DNA of 14,502 bases from an uncultured beta proteobacterium (GCA_903920405.1 CAIXMC010000417.1:1-14502), one strand, 5' to 3'; positions 1 to 9,463 are shown, counted from the stretch's first letter. Numbers and translations are program-made. Notes: generated by a model not told the origin, from the sequence alone.

Positions 1-117
1 AATGAAAACACCAATGTTGTATAGATTCTTAGCCGCCAACATCTGTGCCTTAAATGCGTTAATTAACTTAACCTTTTTAATCTTGATTCGGACTGTTCTA
101 TATATTGGCGTTTTCAT
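1..117 (-). CDS. Partial N-terminus of a TnpB-like (IS605/IS1341 OrfB) protein
   Basis: An ATG at 117 opens a frame that stays open for 39 codons to the window edge. It begins MKTPIYRTVRIKIKK and ends near AKNLYNIGVF. A basic beta-strand start followed by a helix carrying an A-K-N-L-Y-N motif is how many TnpB/OrfB proteins of the IS200/IS605 and IS1341 groups begin. Those are RNA-guided nucleases whose catalytic RuvC part would lie outside this window. The stretch is AT-rich compared with the housekeeping genes, which fits acquired DNA. No Shine-Dalgarno sequence precedes the ATG, but a good promoter does, placed so that transcription would begin at or next to the start codon. With only 39 residues the family call is tentative: it could be another small basic protein or a dead remnant. 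Confidence 0.45.
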   Translation of the reverse strand, partial: MKTPIYRTVRIKIKKVKLINAFKAQMLAAKNLYNIGVFI

Positions 118-123
118 AATCTA

Positions 124-151
124 AGTATAACACAAAATTAGGCTTATGCAA
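124..151 (-). promoter_or_regulatory. Sigma-70-like promoter for the edge TnpB-like frame
   Basis: On the minus strand a -35-like TTGCAT (146-151) and a -10-like TATACT (124-129) are separated by 16 bases. The expected transcription start falls at about 117, which is the A of the ATG, suggesting a leaderless or nearly leaderless message. Seen in sequence; activity is inferred. Confidence 0.45.
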
Positions 152-195
152 ATTATCCATGACAATGATAAAGAACTTTGGTTTTCTGACTTAGC

Positions 196-214
196 GGTTG
201 GCTGTTGGCCAACC
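196..214. repeat. Small hairpin GGTTGGC/GCCAACC
   Basis: Seven-base perfect arms (196-202 and 208-214) surround a five-base loop. It lies upstream of the TnpB-like start, where an IS605-type element would have its left-end hairpin. That role is a guess: the boundary of any element is not visible. Confidence 0.3.
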
Positions 215-270
215 TTGGATGTTTTCCCCAAAAAAACGGCCTTTGCAATGAAGCATTGGTTACTATATGA

Positions 271-319
271 TTGATAGCTGCTTACGTAATAAGGACGGGC
301 GTTAGAGGCCTATTTTGTA
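271..319 (+). repeat. Interspersed Comamonadaceae-like repeat, copy 1
   Basis: The core AGGACGGGCGTTAGAGGCC (292-310) matches 18 of 19 bases of a second copy at 10230-10248 in the same orientation. Across 49 aligned bases about 35 agree, including a shared ATAGCT block at the left and an ATTT block at the right. From memory, short intergenic repeats of the form ATAGCT-variable-GCGCTAGAGGCC are common in Comamonadaceae genomes. Function is not known to me. Confidence 0.6.
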
Positions 320-366
320 GGTAAGAATTTTCTCCCATGTGATGCACGGATCAAGGCACACTCGCG

Positions 367-393
367 TTGACCATATCCTAAGGATATGGTCAA
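367..393. repeat. 27-base palindrome at the outer edge of the large palindrome
   Basis: TTGACCATATCCT (367-379) is followed by a single A and then by its exact reverse complement (381-393). The right half is also the left tip of the 161-bp palindrome, so the left half looks like an extra, outward-facing copy of that tip. Confidence 0.8.
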
Positions 394-541
394 TAATAAG
401 TTCCGCTTTTGGCTCGTCAGATTTGGGCGCACTGCGTCGTTACAAATCGTTTATGTGGCTGGGCCACACCGCACGATTTGTGCCTAGCATTGCATCCCAA
501 CTCTGACGGCCAAAAGCGGAACTTATTGTTGACCATATCCT
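381..541. repeat. 161-bp imperfect palindrome (MITE-like or long hairpin)
   Basis: The whole interval reads as one long inverted repeat centred near 461. The outer 33 bases (381-413 against 509-541) match at 32 positions, and the single difference is a T/G pair that can wobble in RNA copied with plus-strand sense. After a one-base bulge at 414, CGTCAGA, TTGGG and ACAAATCGT blocks also pair. The centre is TGTGGC-TGG-GCCACA. The right tip overlaps the wecB stop codon. A solo copy of one end occurs at 2692-2716. There is no reading frame inside and no T-tract after it, so it is not a standard intrinsic terminator. It could be a non-autonomous mobile element, an RNase III substrate or a structural intergenic repeat. 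Confidence 0.85.
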
Positions 542-1691
542 AAGTGGAAAGCCTCTTCTTCAAAAAGTGAATGATTCTTTCACAGGCATGACCATCTCCA
601 TACGGGTTATGGGCGCGCGCCATAGAGTGGTAACTGTGCTCATCATCAAGCAACTCAGCCACATGGCTCACTACCCGTTCACGGTTTGCCCCCACCAACT
701 TGACCGTACCAGCAGCCACAGCCTCTGGTCGTTCGGTGACATCACGCATCACCAGAACCGGCTTGCCCAGACTGGGGGCTTCTTCCTGAATTCCCCCGCT
801 GTCGGTCAACACAATGTGACTGTGTTTTAGCAAATAGACAAAAGGCTCGTAGTCGAGCGGCGCAATCAAATGCACATTGGGCAGCTCTGCCAGTAGCGCG
901 TTGACAGGTTGCTGAACATTGGGGTTCAGGTGAACCGGGTAAACAAAATGCACTGTTGGATAAAGGCTGGCCAGCTCACGCAGGGCATGGCAAATTTGCA
1001 AAAAGCCATCACCAAAATTTTCACGACGGTGGCCGGTGATCAGCACAAAACGCCGATTCGTCCAATCAAAAGGCAAACAGGCGTGCAAACATGCTGTCAC
1101 CGCATCACGCCGCGCGGCGTCCGTCTCAATGCGCTTGAGCACCCAAAATAGCGCATCAATCACCGTATTGCCAGTGACCGTGATCGCTGACTCGGGCACG
1201 TGTTCGGCCAACAAGTTGCGACGACTGAAATCAGTGGGGGCAAAATGCCATGTCGTCACTTTTGAGGCGACTTGCCGGTTGAATTCCTCGGGGAACGGCT
1301 GATAAATATCAAAGGTTCGCAAGCCGGCCTCCACATGACCCACCGGCACCCCTAGATAAAACCCCGCCATGGCAGAGGCCAGCGTGGTGGTGGTGTCGCC
1401 ATGCACCAGCAAGGCAGCGGGTTTTTCAGAGCGCAACACATCGCGCATACCCAGCAATACGCCTGCCGTCACATCAAACAAGTCCTGCCCCTGCTTCATC
1501 AAGTTCAGGTCTATATCAGGGGTCAAGTCAAATACCTTCAGCACCTGGTCCAGCATTTGACGATGCTGGGCTGTGACACAAAGCCGCGTCTCGAAAATGT
1601 CGGCGTTTTGTTGTAGCGCGTGGTAGAGCGGCGCCATTTTGATGGCTTCTGGGCGAGTGCCAAACACCAGCATAATTTTTTTACGTTGCAT
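540..1691 (-). CDS. wecB: UDP-N-acetylglucosamine 2-epimerase (non-hydrolysing)
   Basis: The 383-residue cytoplasmic enzyme interconverts UDP-GlcNAc and UDP-ManNAc, a precursor of surface polysaccharides. Family marks in order are GTRPEAIKMAPL (residues 11-22), HGDTTTTLASAMAG with D99, GHVEAGLRT with E121, PFPEEFNRQ near 133-140, HRRENFG with H221, and the nucleotide-binding DSGGIQEEAPSLGKPVL followed by TERPEA. These correspond to the catalytic Asp, Glu and His residues described for E. coli WecB. The frame could open at 1706, but GGAGG at 1700-1704 lies eight bases before the ATG at 1691, so that start is chosen. It follows cysE after 59 bases with no terminator between, suggesting co-transcription. 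No other polysaccharide genes are in view. The TAG stop touches the tip of the large palindrome; the C-terminus still looks complete. Confidence 0.93.
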   Translation of the reverse strand: MQRKKIMLVFGTRPEAIKMAPLYHALQQNADIFETRLCVTAQHRQMLDQVLKVFDLTPDIDLNLMKQGQDLFDVTAGVLLGMRDVLRSEKPAALLVHGDTTTTLASAMAGFYLGVPVGHVEAGLRTFDIYQPFPEEFNRQVASKVTTWHFAPTDFSRRNLLAEHVPESAITVTGNTVIDALFWVLKRIETDAARRDAVTACLHACLPFDWTNRRFVLITGHRRENFGDGFLQICHALRELASLYPTVHFVYPVHLNPNVQQPVNALLAELPNVHLIAPLDYEPFVYLLKHSHIVLTDSGGIQEEAPSLGKPVLVMRDVTERPEAVAAGTVKLVGANRERVVSHVAELLDDEHSYHSMARAHNPYGDGHACERIIHFLKKRLST

Positions 1692-1699
1692 CAATGCAT

Positions 1700-1704
1700 C
1701 CTCC
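1700..1704 (-). promoter_or_regulatory. Shine-Dalgarno GGAGG that sets the wecB start
   Basis: GGAGG on the minus strand sits eight bases before the ATG at 1691 and would be inside the gene if the upstream ATG at 1706 were used. It therefore favours the shorter protein starting MQRKKIM. Confidence 0.75.
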
Positions 1705-1750
1705 ATGATTTGACAATATCCAACCTAGACGCGCGCCAGTAGTTTCAAAA

Positions 1751-2515
1751 TTAGTCAGATACCAACCTGTTGAGCTTGGCTGCTTCAAAATGTTCACTTA
1801 ATGCAGCATCACTGGGCACGCAGTTGGCTGAGTCAGCCAGTAGAGCTTCAATGGCTTTCCACAGCAGCGCAATTTGATGCTCGTGGGCGCAAGCGCTGTC
1901 AATCAAACCATGCATGGCTTGACTTAAGGGATCATCATTTTGCGACACACCATAGGCTGAAAACCCCATTTTGGTGGCAGCTTCTTCGCGCTTTACATCC
2001 ATTCCAGCCTGAATGATGCGAGCGGGGTTACCCACGACGGTCGCTCCTGCGGGTACGGGTTTGGTTACCACGGCGTTGGATCCAATCTTGGCCCCATCGC
2101 CTACAGTAAAACCGCCGAGCACTTGTGCGCCTGCACCTACTACCACGCTACGCCCCAAGGTTGGGTGGCGCTTAGTGCCTTTGTAAAGCGACGTACCGCC
2201 CAGGGTTACGCCCTGATAGATGGTGCAGTCATCGCCGACCTCGGCGGTCTCACCCACCACCACGCCCATCGCATGATCAAAAAAAACGCGCTGACCGATA
2301 GTGGCCCCCGGATGAATTTCAATGCCCGTCAAAAAACGGGCAACGTGCGAAATATAGCGTCCAAACCATTTGAAGCCATTCATCCAGCAGGCATGTGCCA
2401 TACGGTGCATCACGACGGCATGCAAGCCAGGATAGCAAGTTAAAACCTCCCAAGTGTTGCGAGCTGCAGGGTCTCTGTCAAGAATACATTGAACGTCGGA
2501 TCGAATTTTTAACAT
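1751..2515 (-). CDS. cysE: Serine O-acetyltransferase
   Basis: CysE transfers acetyl from acetyl-CoA to L-serine, giving O-acetylserine, the first step of cysteine synthesis, in the cytoplasm. The 254-residue protein has the alpha-helical N-terminal region (about 1-60, with [12 protein letters not shown]) and then left-handed beta-helix hexapeptide repeats (about 65-165). The catalytic pair D80-H81 lies in [13 protein letters not shown], and a further active-site His is H117 in KRHPTLG. The tail after about 170 (MGFSAYGV and onward) matches, from memory, the longer CysE of Burkholderiales. The start at 2515 gives the usual N-terminus, although the Shine-Dalgarno is weak. It lies downstream of the ATP synthase operon on the same strand, beyond a hairpin-rich spacer without a clear terminator. 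I find no convincing own promoter, so read-through from atp is possible. Confidence 0.94.
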   Translation of the reverse strand: MLKIRSDVQCILDRDPAARNTWEVLTCYPGLHAVVMHRMAHACWMNGFKWFGRYISHVARFLTGIEIHPGATIGQRVFFDHAMGVVVGETAEVGDDCTIYQGVTLGGTSLYKGTKRHPTLGRSVVVGAGAQVLGGFTVGDGAKIGSNAVVTKPVPAGATVVGNPARIIQAGMDVKREEAATKMGFSAYGVSQNDDPLSQAMHGLIDSACAHEHQIALLWKAIEALLADSANCVPSDAALSEHFEAAKLNRLVSD

Positions 2516-2601
2516 GGCTAAAGTTTATCCAAACTCAGAAGCCTCAACCACGTCGATCCTTGGACAGCGAAAATGACGGAATCGAGCATGCCATTTTGTG
2601 G

Positions 2602-2620
2602 AAGCGGCATCTTGCCGCTT
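2602..2620. repeat. Hairpin repeat A (AAGCGGCA arms)
   Basis: AAGCGGCATCTTGCCGCTT has eight-base perfect arms and a three-base loop. It is closely matched by hairpin C at 2738-2756, differing only in the loop. It lies about 90 bases upstream of cysE. Confidence 0.85.
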
Positions 2621-2625
2621 TTGGC

Positions 2626-2656
2626 TTGTAGAAGCGCCAAGATGGCGCTTCTACAA
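2626..2656. repeat. Hairpin repeat B (14-bp perfect stem)
   Basis: TTGTAGAAGCGCCA (2626-2639) and its exact reverse complement (2643-2656) flank the loop AGA. The TTGT-purine-GAAGCG design is shared with the flanks of hairpins A and C, so the three look like one family with different stem cores. No T-tract follows on either strand. Confidence 0.85.
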
Positions 2657-2691
2657 AGTGCCCTTGGGAATTCCACGCGGATCAGAATGTC

Positions 2692-2716
2692 TGAACTTAT
2701 TGTTCACCATATCCTA
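2692..2716. repeat. Solo end of the 161-bp palindrome
   Basis: This stretch matches 518-542 at 23 of 25 bases, including AACTTATTGTT and ACCATATCCTA, but the rest of the palindrome is absent. It appears to be a remnant, or an independent minimal copy, of the same repeat family. Confidence 0.75.
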
Positions 2717-2737
2717 GCTTGACAAGCCACAAGCCAC

Positions 2738-2756
2738 AAGCGGCAGGATGCCGCTT
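2738..2756. repeat. Hairpin repeat C downstream of atpC
   Basis: AAGCGGCAGGATGCCGCTT has eight-base arms and a three-base loop, starting about 30 bases after the atpC stop. Two tandem GCCACAA units (2726-2739) abut it. It could slow or end atp transcription, or protect the mRNA 3' end, but it lacks the T-tract of an intrinsic terminator. Confidence 0.8.
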
Positions 2757-2786
2757 CCACAAGTGCCATTCTTGAACTGTCAACGT

Positions 2787-3203
2787 TCATCTGTTATGGC
2801 GGAATCTTCGCAAGGCAGAAATTTGAGCCAACATCACCACCAGCTCGGAACTGGCTTTTTCCAAATCCATGTTGGACTTGGCGTTTTTAAGCGCTTCTTC
2901 GGCGGCAATTTTGGCAGCCATGGCTTTTTCTTCGTCTAGGTCTTTGCCACGAATGGCTGTGTCTGAGAGCACAGTCACGCAATTGGGCTGTACTTCCAGG
3001 ATGCCACCCGCCACAAAAATGAATTCTTCAGTACCATCAACTTTGTGAATGCGTACAGAGCCTGGCTTGATGCGCGTGATCAAAGGGGTATGGCGTGGGT
3101 AAATGCCAAGTTCTCCCGCTTCGCCGGGCAGGGCTACAAAACGTGCCTCACCCGAAAAGATGGATGCTTCGGCACTCACCACATCAACATGGATGGTGTT
3201 CAT
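2787..3203 (-). CDS. atpC: ATP synthase F1 epsilon subunit
   Basis: Epsilon is part of the central stalk and can inhibit ATP hydrolysis. The 138-residue protein has the usual length. Residues 1-85 are the beta-sandwich, with [22 protein letters not shown], and the remainder is the helical hairpin ending [14 protein letters not shown]. The start at 3203 is preceded by AGGA at good distance, and the gene follows atpD after 12 bases. It is the last gene of the atp operon. Downstream there is a hairpin repeat at 2738-2756 rather than a classical terminator. Confidence 0.96.
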   Translation of the reverse strand: MNTIHVDVVSAEASIFSGEARFVALPGEAGELGIYPRHTPLITRIKPGSVRIHKVDGTEEFIFVAGGILEVQPNCVTVLSDTAIRGKDLDEEKAMAAKIAAEEALKNAKSNMDLEKASSELVVMLAQISALRRFRHNR

Positions 3204-3215
3204 GGCGTTCCTGGA

Positions 3216-4661
<1,446 letters not shown>

Positions 4662-4709
4662 TCAATTTGAATGCGCGTTATCAGGCTGTAGGGCCGAAAA
4701 TTTTGACGG

Positions 4710-5606
4710 TCAAACGGCAATGGCCGCTGCACCTGAAACAATTTCGGACAGCTCTTTGGTAATGGCTGCCTGCCGCGTTTTGTTATAGACCAGTTTGAGT
4801 TCGCTGATGACGTGACCGGCGTTGTCGGAGGCCGCTTTCATGGCCACCATGCGAGCAGCCTGTTCAGATGCCATGTTTTCAGCTACCGCCTGAAAGACCA
4901 AGGCCTCGACATAACGCAACAGCAAGTCATCAATCACGGTTTGGGCATCCGGTTCATAAATGTAATCCCAACCCTGCAGAACACCGCATTCGTCTTCGCA
5001 AGCCTTTTTTTGTGCGCGAAGTGTTGCTGAGGACAGGGGAAGCAACTGCTCTACCACCACATCTTGCTTCATTCTGTTTACAAAACGGGTGTAAGACAAA
5101 TAAACAGCACTGATTTCGCCCCTGGCGTAAGCATCGAGCAAAACCTTGACCGGGCCAATCATTTGCTCCAAACGCGGTTTGTCCCCCAGGTGGGTGACAT
5201 GGGCTACCACTTGGGACCCGATGCGTTTGAGATAACCAAAACCTTTATGACCAATGGCTACTGTCTGAATACCAAAACCCTCTGCTTGAAGTTCACGGAA
5301 CTTGTGGGTTACCCCGCGCAATACGTTGGTGTTTAACCCACCACACAAACCCTTGTCAGTGGTCACCACAATCATGCCCGCTACTTTGGCATCGCTTTGT
5401 GTCATAAAGGGGTGAACATAATCGGGGTTGGCTTGACCCAAGTGTGCTGCAATGTTGCGTACTTTTTCAGCATAAGGCCGAGCTGCCTTCATACGGTCTT
5501 GGGCCTTGCGCATTTTGGAGACGGAAATCATCTCCATCGCTTTGGTGATTTTCCTGGTGCTCTCGAAGTTCTTGATTTTTGCTCGTATTTCCTTGCCTGT
5601 TGCCAT
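4710..5606 (-). CDS. atpG: ATP synthase F1 gamma subunit
   Basis: Gamma is the rotating central shaft that links the c ring to the catalytic sites. The 298-residue protein opens with [19 protein letters not shown] and [19 protein letters not shown], the N-terminal helix of the coiled coil. It has the conserved [15 protein letters not shown] in the Rossmann-like middle, and closes with the C-terminal helix [16 protein letters not shown] to [17 protein letters not shown]. It is about ten residues longer than E. coli gamma, in line with my memory of Burkholderiales proteins. GGAG precedes the ATG by six bases. It follows atpA after 30 bases. Confidence 0.96.
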   Translation of the reverse strand: MATGKEIRAKIKNFESTRKITKAMEMISVSKMRKAQDRMKAARPYAEKVRNIAAHLGQANPDYVHPFMTQSDAKVAGMIVVTTDKGLCGGLNTNVLRGVTHKFRELQAEGFGIQTVAIGHKGFGYLKRIGSQVVAHVTHLGDKPRLEQMIGPVKVLLDAYARGEISAVYLSYTRFVNRMKQDVVVEQLLPLSSATLRAQKKACEDECGVLQGWDYIYEPDAQTVIDDLLLRYVEALVFQAVAENMASEQAARMVAMKAASDNAGHVISELKLVYNKTRQAAITKELSEIVSGAAAIAV

Positions 5607-5636
5607 TGTGGTCTCCGTGTTGTCGTCAGATGGCTT

Positions 5637-7190
5637 TTAGGCAAAAGTTGTTTTGAAGGCGGTCACAGCAGTGTTCATGGCATCCTCGGCCTCATTGTCC
5701 ATGGCTTTGTCGGCTTCCAGTTTGGACAATAACGCTGCGTGTTTGTCTTTCAAAAAGCTGTGCAAGCCATGTTCAAAAGCCAGGACTTTATTCACGTTGA
5801 TATCGTCAAGATAACCCTTGTTCAGGGCAAAAATCGTGGCAGCCATCAATGAAATGGGCAGCGGACTGTATTGGGCCTGTTTGAGCAACTCCGTGCTGCG
5901 CGCACCGCGATCAAGCTGCTTGCGAGTGGCATCATCCAGGTCTGATGCAAACTGGGCAAACGCTGCCAGTTCGCGGTACTGCGCCAAGTCTGTGCGAATG
6001 CCACCTGAGAGACTTTTGATGAGTTTGGTTTGCGCAGCACCACCGACGCGAGACACCGAAATGCCGGCGTTGATGGCCGGACGAATCCCTGAGTTAAACA
6101 AACTGGTTTCCAGAAAAATCTGGCCATCAGTGATGGAGATGACGTTGGTTGGCACAAATGCAGACACGTCGCCCGCCTGGGTTTCAATGATGGGCAAGGC
6201 GGTCAATGACCCCGTTTTGCCTTTGACAGCACCCTGCGTAAATTTTTCCACATAAGCGACATTGACACGAGCAGCACGTTCTAGCAGTCGGCTGTGCAGA
6301 TAAAACACGTCACCTGGGTAGGCTTCACGACCGGGTGGGCGGCGAAGCAGCAAAGACACCTGACGGTACGCCACAGCCTGCTTGGACAGGTCGTCATAAA
6401 TAATCAGGGCATCTTCACCTCGGTCACGAAAGTATTCGCCCATGGTGCAGCCAGAATAAGCCGATACATATTGCATGGCTGCCGACTCTGATGCAGTGGC
6501 AGCCACCACAATGGTGTATTCCATGGCGCCACCACGTTCTAGTGAACGCACCACGTTTTTGACACTGGAGGCTTTTTGACCAATGGCCACATAAATGCAG
6601 GTCATGTTCTGACCTTTTTGGTTCAAGATGGCATCAATGGCAACGGCTGTCTTGCCGGTTTGTCGATCGCCAATGATCAACTCACGCTGCCCCCGCCCAA
6701 TGGGCACCATGGAGTCAATGGACTTGAGACCCGTGTGCATGGGCTGGCTGACGGACTGGCGAGCAATCACGCCAGGGGCTACTTTTTCAATCACATCGGT
6801 CAAGGCGGCGTTGATGGGGCCTTTGCCGTCGATGGGATGCCCCAGTGCATTGACCACGCGACCCTTTAATTCGGGACCTACAGGAACTTCAAGAATTTTG
6901 CCGGTGCATTTGACAACATCGCCTTCAGAGATATGCTCGTATTGACCCAAAATCACAGCACCCACCGAATCGCGCTCCAAGTTGAGCGCCAGTCCATAGG
7001 TAGGCGCGCCTAGGGCATCTAGGGGAAACTCCAGCATTTCACCTTGCATCACATCAGACAATCCGTGAATGCGGCAAATGCCGTCGGTCACGGTGACTAC
7101 CGTACCATGGTTACGAATGTTTGTATCGACCGACAGACCCTCGATACGGTTTTTGATCAGTTCAGAAATTTCTGTGGGATTGAGTTGCAT
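5637..7190 (-). CDS. atpA: ATP synthase F1 alpha subunit
   Basis: Alpha forms the F1 hexamer with beta and holds the non-catalytic nucleotide sites. The protein is 517 residues from the chosen start. It begins [18 protein letters not shown], has the N-terminal barrel with [15 protein letters not shown], Walker A GDRQTGKT (174-181), [35 protein letters not shown], and [10 protein letters not shown] with the arginine that reaches into the catalytic site. The reading frame extends to a TTG at 7232, but the extra 14 residues are not family-like. The ATG at 7190, with a GAGAG stretch before it, matches the usual N-terminus. The gap to atpH is 54 bases. No missing key residues were seen. Confidence 0.97.
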   Translation of the reverse strand: MQLNPTEISELIKNRIEGLSVDTNIRNHGTVVTVTDGICRIHGLSDVMQGEMLEFPLDALGAPTYGLALNLERDSVGAVILGQYEHISEGDVVKCTGKILEVPVGPELKGRVVNALGHPIDGKGPINAALTDVIEKVAPGVIARQSVSQPMHTGLKSIDSMVPIGRGQRELIIGDRQTGKTAVAIDAILNQKGQNMTCIYVAIGQKASSVKNVVRSLERGGAMEYTIVVAATASESAAMQYVSAYSGCTMGEYFRDRGEDALIIYDDLSKQAVAYRQVSLLLRRPPGREAYPGDVFYLHSRLLERAARVNVAYVEKFTQGAVKGKTGSLTALPIIETQAGDVSAFVPTNVISITDGQIFLETSLFNSGIRPAINAGISVSRVGGAAQTKLIKSLSGGIRTDLAQYRELAAFAQFASDLDDATRKQLDRGARSTELLKQAQYSPLPISLMAATIFALNKGYLDDINVNKVLAFEHGLHSFLKDKHAALLSKLEADKAMDNEAEDAMNTAVTAFKTTFA

Positions 7191-7244
7191 GACTCTCTCG
7201 TTCTTTCGTTGTTCATAAGGCTGGCAGTTCAAAACGATAACGTC

Positions 7245-7775
7245 TTATACGCTGAGTGCCACTTTCATTTGTTCCAGGTGCGCCCTGACCGATGTGTCAA
7301 GAACCTCGTCACCGACCACCACACGTATGCCGCCAATCAAGTCGGGTTGCAGTTGGACCGACACATGGAGCTTGCGTGCAAACCGCTTCTCAAGGAGTTC
7401 AGTGGTTTCGATCAAGGCTTGACCCTCCATGGGAAAAGCACTGTAAATGATGGCATCACACACTCCGCTTCTGGCATTGACCAAGGCACGAAACTGTGCC
7501 GATACATCAGGCAAGCAGGTCAGGCGATGGTTGGCAATAATGAGGCGCAGAAAATTTTGCGTATGATGATTGGGCTGTGTTTTCATCACGCTCGTCACCA
7601 CCTCATACACCTGATCAGATGATGCCATTGGACTTTGTGAAAATTCCAGCAACAGGGGCTGCTGTGCTACACAAGCCAGTTCTTCAAGCCAATTCAAGGT
7701 GGATCGATGGTCAGAGCCGCACACCTTGAAGAGGGCATCGGCGTAGGGGCGCGCAATCGTGGCAAGTTCGGCCAT
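7245..7775 (-). CDS. atpH: ATP synthase F1 delta subunit
   Basis: Delta joins the peripheral b-subunit stalk to the top of F1. The 176-residue length equals the family norm (177 in E. coli). The N-terminal helical domain begins MAELATIARPYADALFKV, a standard OSCP/delta signature, and the C-terminal part has LQPDLIGGIRVVVGDEVLDTSVRAHLEQM, another hallmark. The ATG at 7775 lies 13 bases after the atpF stop with only a weak Shine-Dalgarno, so translational coupling to atpF is likely. Confidence 0.95.
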   Translation of the reverse strand: MAELATIARPYADALFKVCGSDHRSTLNWLEELACVAQQPLLLEFSQSPMASSDQVYEVVTSVMKTQPNHHTQNFLRLIIANHRLTCLPDVSAQFRALVNARSGVCDAIIYSAFPMEGQALIETTELLEKRFARKLHVSVQLQPDLIGGIRVVVGDEVLDTSVRAHLEQMKVALSV

Positions 7776-7788
7776 GGTAATGGGCTTG

Positions 7789-8259
7789 TTACAGCTCAGT
7801 CTTTAGGCGTGAAAGCAAATCAGCGTGAACACTGGCGTTGACTTCCCTACGCAAAATTTGTTCTGCCCCCTTGACAGCCAGTGCTGCAACTTGTTCGCGC
7901 AGCGACTCGCGTGCCTGGACAATTTGCACGTCTGCCTCAATTCTGGCGGCAGCAACAATCTTGCTGCCCTCAACAGATGCTTTTTGCTTGGCTTCTTCAA
8001 GAATGACCAAGGCGAGACGTTCGGCATCAGCTAAATGGGCGGTGGATGAGCTGCGAGACTTTGACAATTCTTCTTCAACTTGCTTGTGGACTGAAGACAG
8101 TTCGAAGCGAGCCTTGTCAGCAGCAGCCAGACCGTCGGCGATTTTCTGTGCGCGATCGTCGAGTGCCTTTGCAATGGGGGGCCAAACGAATTTCATCGTA
8201 AAGACCACAAGCAAAAAAAACACCATCATCTGCGCAAACAATGTTGCGTTAATACTCAC
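7789..8259 (-). CDS. atpF: ATP synthase Fo b subunit
   Basis: The b subunit is the peripheral stator stalk anchored in the inner membrane. The protein is 156 residues, equal to E. coli b. One membrane helix spans about residues 8-27, followed by a long charged helix (about 30-145) forming the coiled-coil dimer, with ALDDRAQKIADGLAAADKA at its membrane-proximal end and ALREVN-like AEQILRREVNASVH near the delta-binding end. The start codon is GTG at 8259, with AAGG seven bases upstream. The start fits the usual MSINATLFAQM N-terminus. It follows atpE after 34 bases. Confidence 0.95.
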   Translation of the reverse strand: MSINATLFAQMMVFFLLVVFTMKFVWPPIAKALDDRAQKIADGLAAADKARFELSSVHKQVEEELSKSRSSSTAHLADAERLALVILEEAKQKASVEGSKIVAAARIEADVQIVQARESLREQVAALAVKGAEQILRREVNASVHADLLSRLKTEL

Positions 8260-8293
8260 AACAAGACCTTTCTAAGAGAATGAAAGGTCGAAA

Positions 8294-8542
<249 letters not shown>

Positions 8543-8581
8543 TCAAAAGCTCCTACAAATTAAAGTTAAAAAAAGAAATCA

Positions 8582-9460
8582 TCAATGATGCTCATGGGCT
8601 TGTCCCACATACACCAAAGTCAGCATCATAAAAATAAAGGCTTGGAGTGACACAATCAAAATGTGAAAAATAGCCCAGCCCGTTCCCACCAACACATGAC
8701 CCAGCCACAAGGCTACGCCTGTTACTGACCCAAAGCCCACAGCACCCATCAGCGCAATCAACATAAAAACCAGCTCGCCGGCATACATGTTGCCAAAGAG
8801 CCGCATGCCCTGCGACACGGTTTTGGCGGTGAATTCAATCATTTGCATACCAAAATTCAGAACGCCCAAAATCAGGGCAAGGAAAGGATTTTTACTGGTG
8901 CCAAACGGGGCAGTGACCAGCTCATGCGCCCACCCAAGAGCGCCTTTGATTTTGACGTTGTAGTAAAAGCACACCAGCAAGACAGAAGAGGACATGGCCA
9001 GCGTGGTGGATAAATCAGCGGTCGGCACCACACGCAGGGCATGGATGTAGTGATTGAGACCCGTCACGGTCAATACGGTGTTGAACAAATCAACCGGCAA
9101 AAAATCCATTGAATTGAGCAAAAACACCCAAACAAACACGGTAAGCGCCAAGGGGCTGACAAACTTGCGCGAATGGGCGTTATGCACAATGCCTTTGGCT
9201 TGGGTATCGACCATTTCAAACAAAATTTCAACCGCTGCCTGCAAGCGCCCCGGCACGCCGGATGTCACGCTTTGGGCCACGCGCCACATCACCCACAAGC
9301 CCAGGCAACCCATCAGCACCGACCAAAAAATGGAATCGAGATTGAGCACCGACATGTCAATCACGCCCAATGGCTTGTGGGTTTGCAAATGCGTGAGGTG
9401 GTGAGTAATGTACTCGCCTGCCGAGAGACCTTGTTGTGCAGCGTTGTCTTGAGCAACCAT
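8582..9460 (-). CDS. atpB: ATP synthase Fo a subunit
   Basis: Subunit a forms the proton half-channels beside the c ring in the inner membrane. The 292-residue protein has several hydrophobic helices. The essential arginine is R220 in VSQGMRLFGNMYAGELVF, and the final helix HILIVSLQAFIFMMLTLVYVG is typical. The N-terminal SAGEYITHHLTHLQ is also typical of betaproteobacterial forms. The ATG at 9460 lies only three bases after the atpI stop, without a strong Shine-Dalgarno, so it is probably translated by coupling to atpI. The gap to atpE is 39 bases. Confidence 0.96.
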   Translation of the reverse strand: MVAQDNAAQQGLSAGEYITHHLTHLQTHKPLGVIDMSVLNLDSIFWSVLMGCLGLWVMWRVAQSVTSGVPGRLQAAVEILFEMVDTQAKGIVHNAHSRKFVSPLALTVFVWVFLLNSMDFLPVDLFNTVLTVTGLNHYIHALRVVPTADLSTTLAMSSSVLLVCFYYNVKIKGALGWAHELVTAPFGTSKNPFLALILGVLNFGMQMIEFTAKTVSQGMRLFGNMYAGELVFMLIALMGAVGFGSVTGVALWLGHVLVGTGWAIFHILIVSLQAFIFMMLTLVYVGQAHEHH

Positions 9461-9463
9461 CCG

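Larger units (their letters stand above)
118..366. other. Non-coding spacer left of the palindrome
   Basis: This AT-rich stretch has no convincing reading frame on either strand. It contains the edge promoter, a small hairpin (196-214) and one copy of the interspersed repeat (271-319). From 320 to 366 I see nothing recognisable. Confidence 0.6.

Noticed and set aside
1710..1721. TTGACAATATCC resembling the palindrome tip between wecB and cysE
   Set aside because: Eleven of 12 bases match but nothing extends beyond them.
2575..2600. Sigma-54-like TGGCATG...ATTCC upstream of cysE
   Set aside because: The -12 half is a poor match; one partial half-site is expected by chance.
7190..7232. Longer AtpA from a TTG at 7232
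   Set aside because: The 14 extra residues do not resemble AtpA N-termini, and an ATG with the usual [12 protein letters not shown] start is present.
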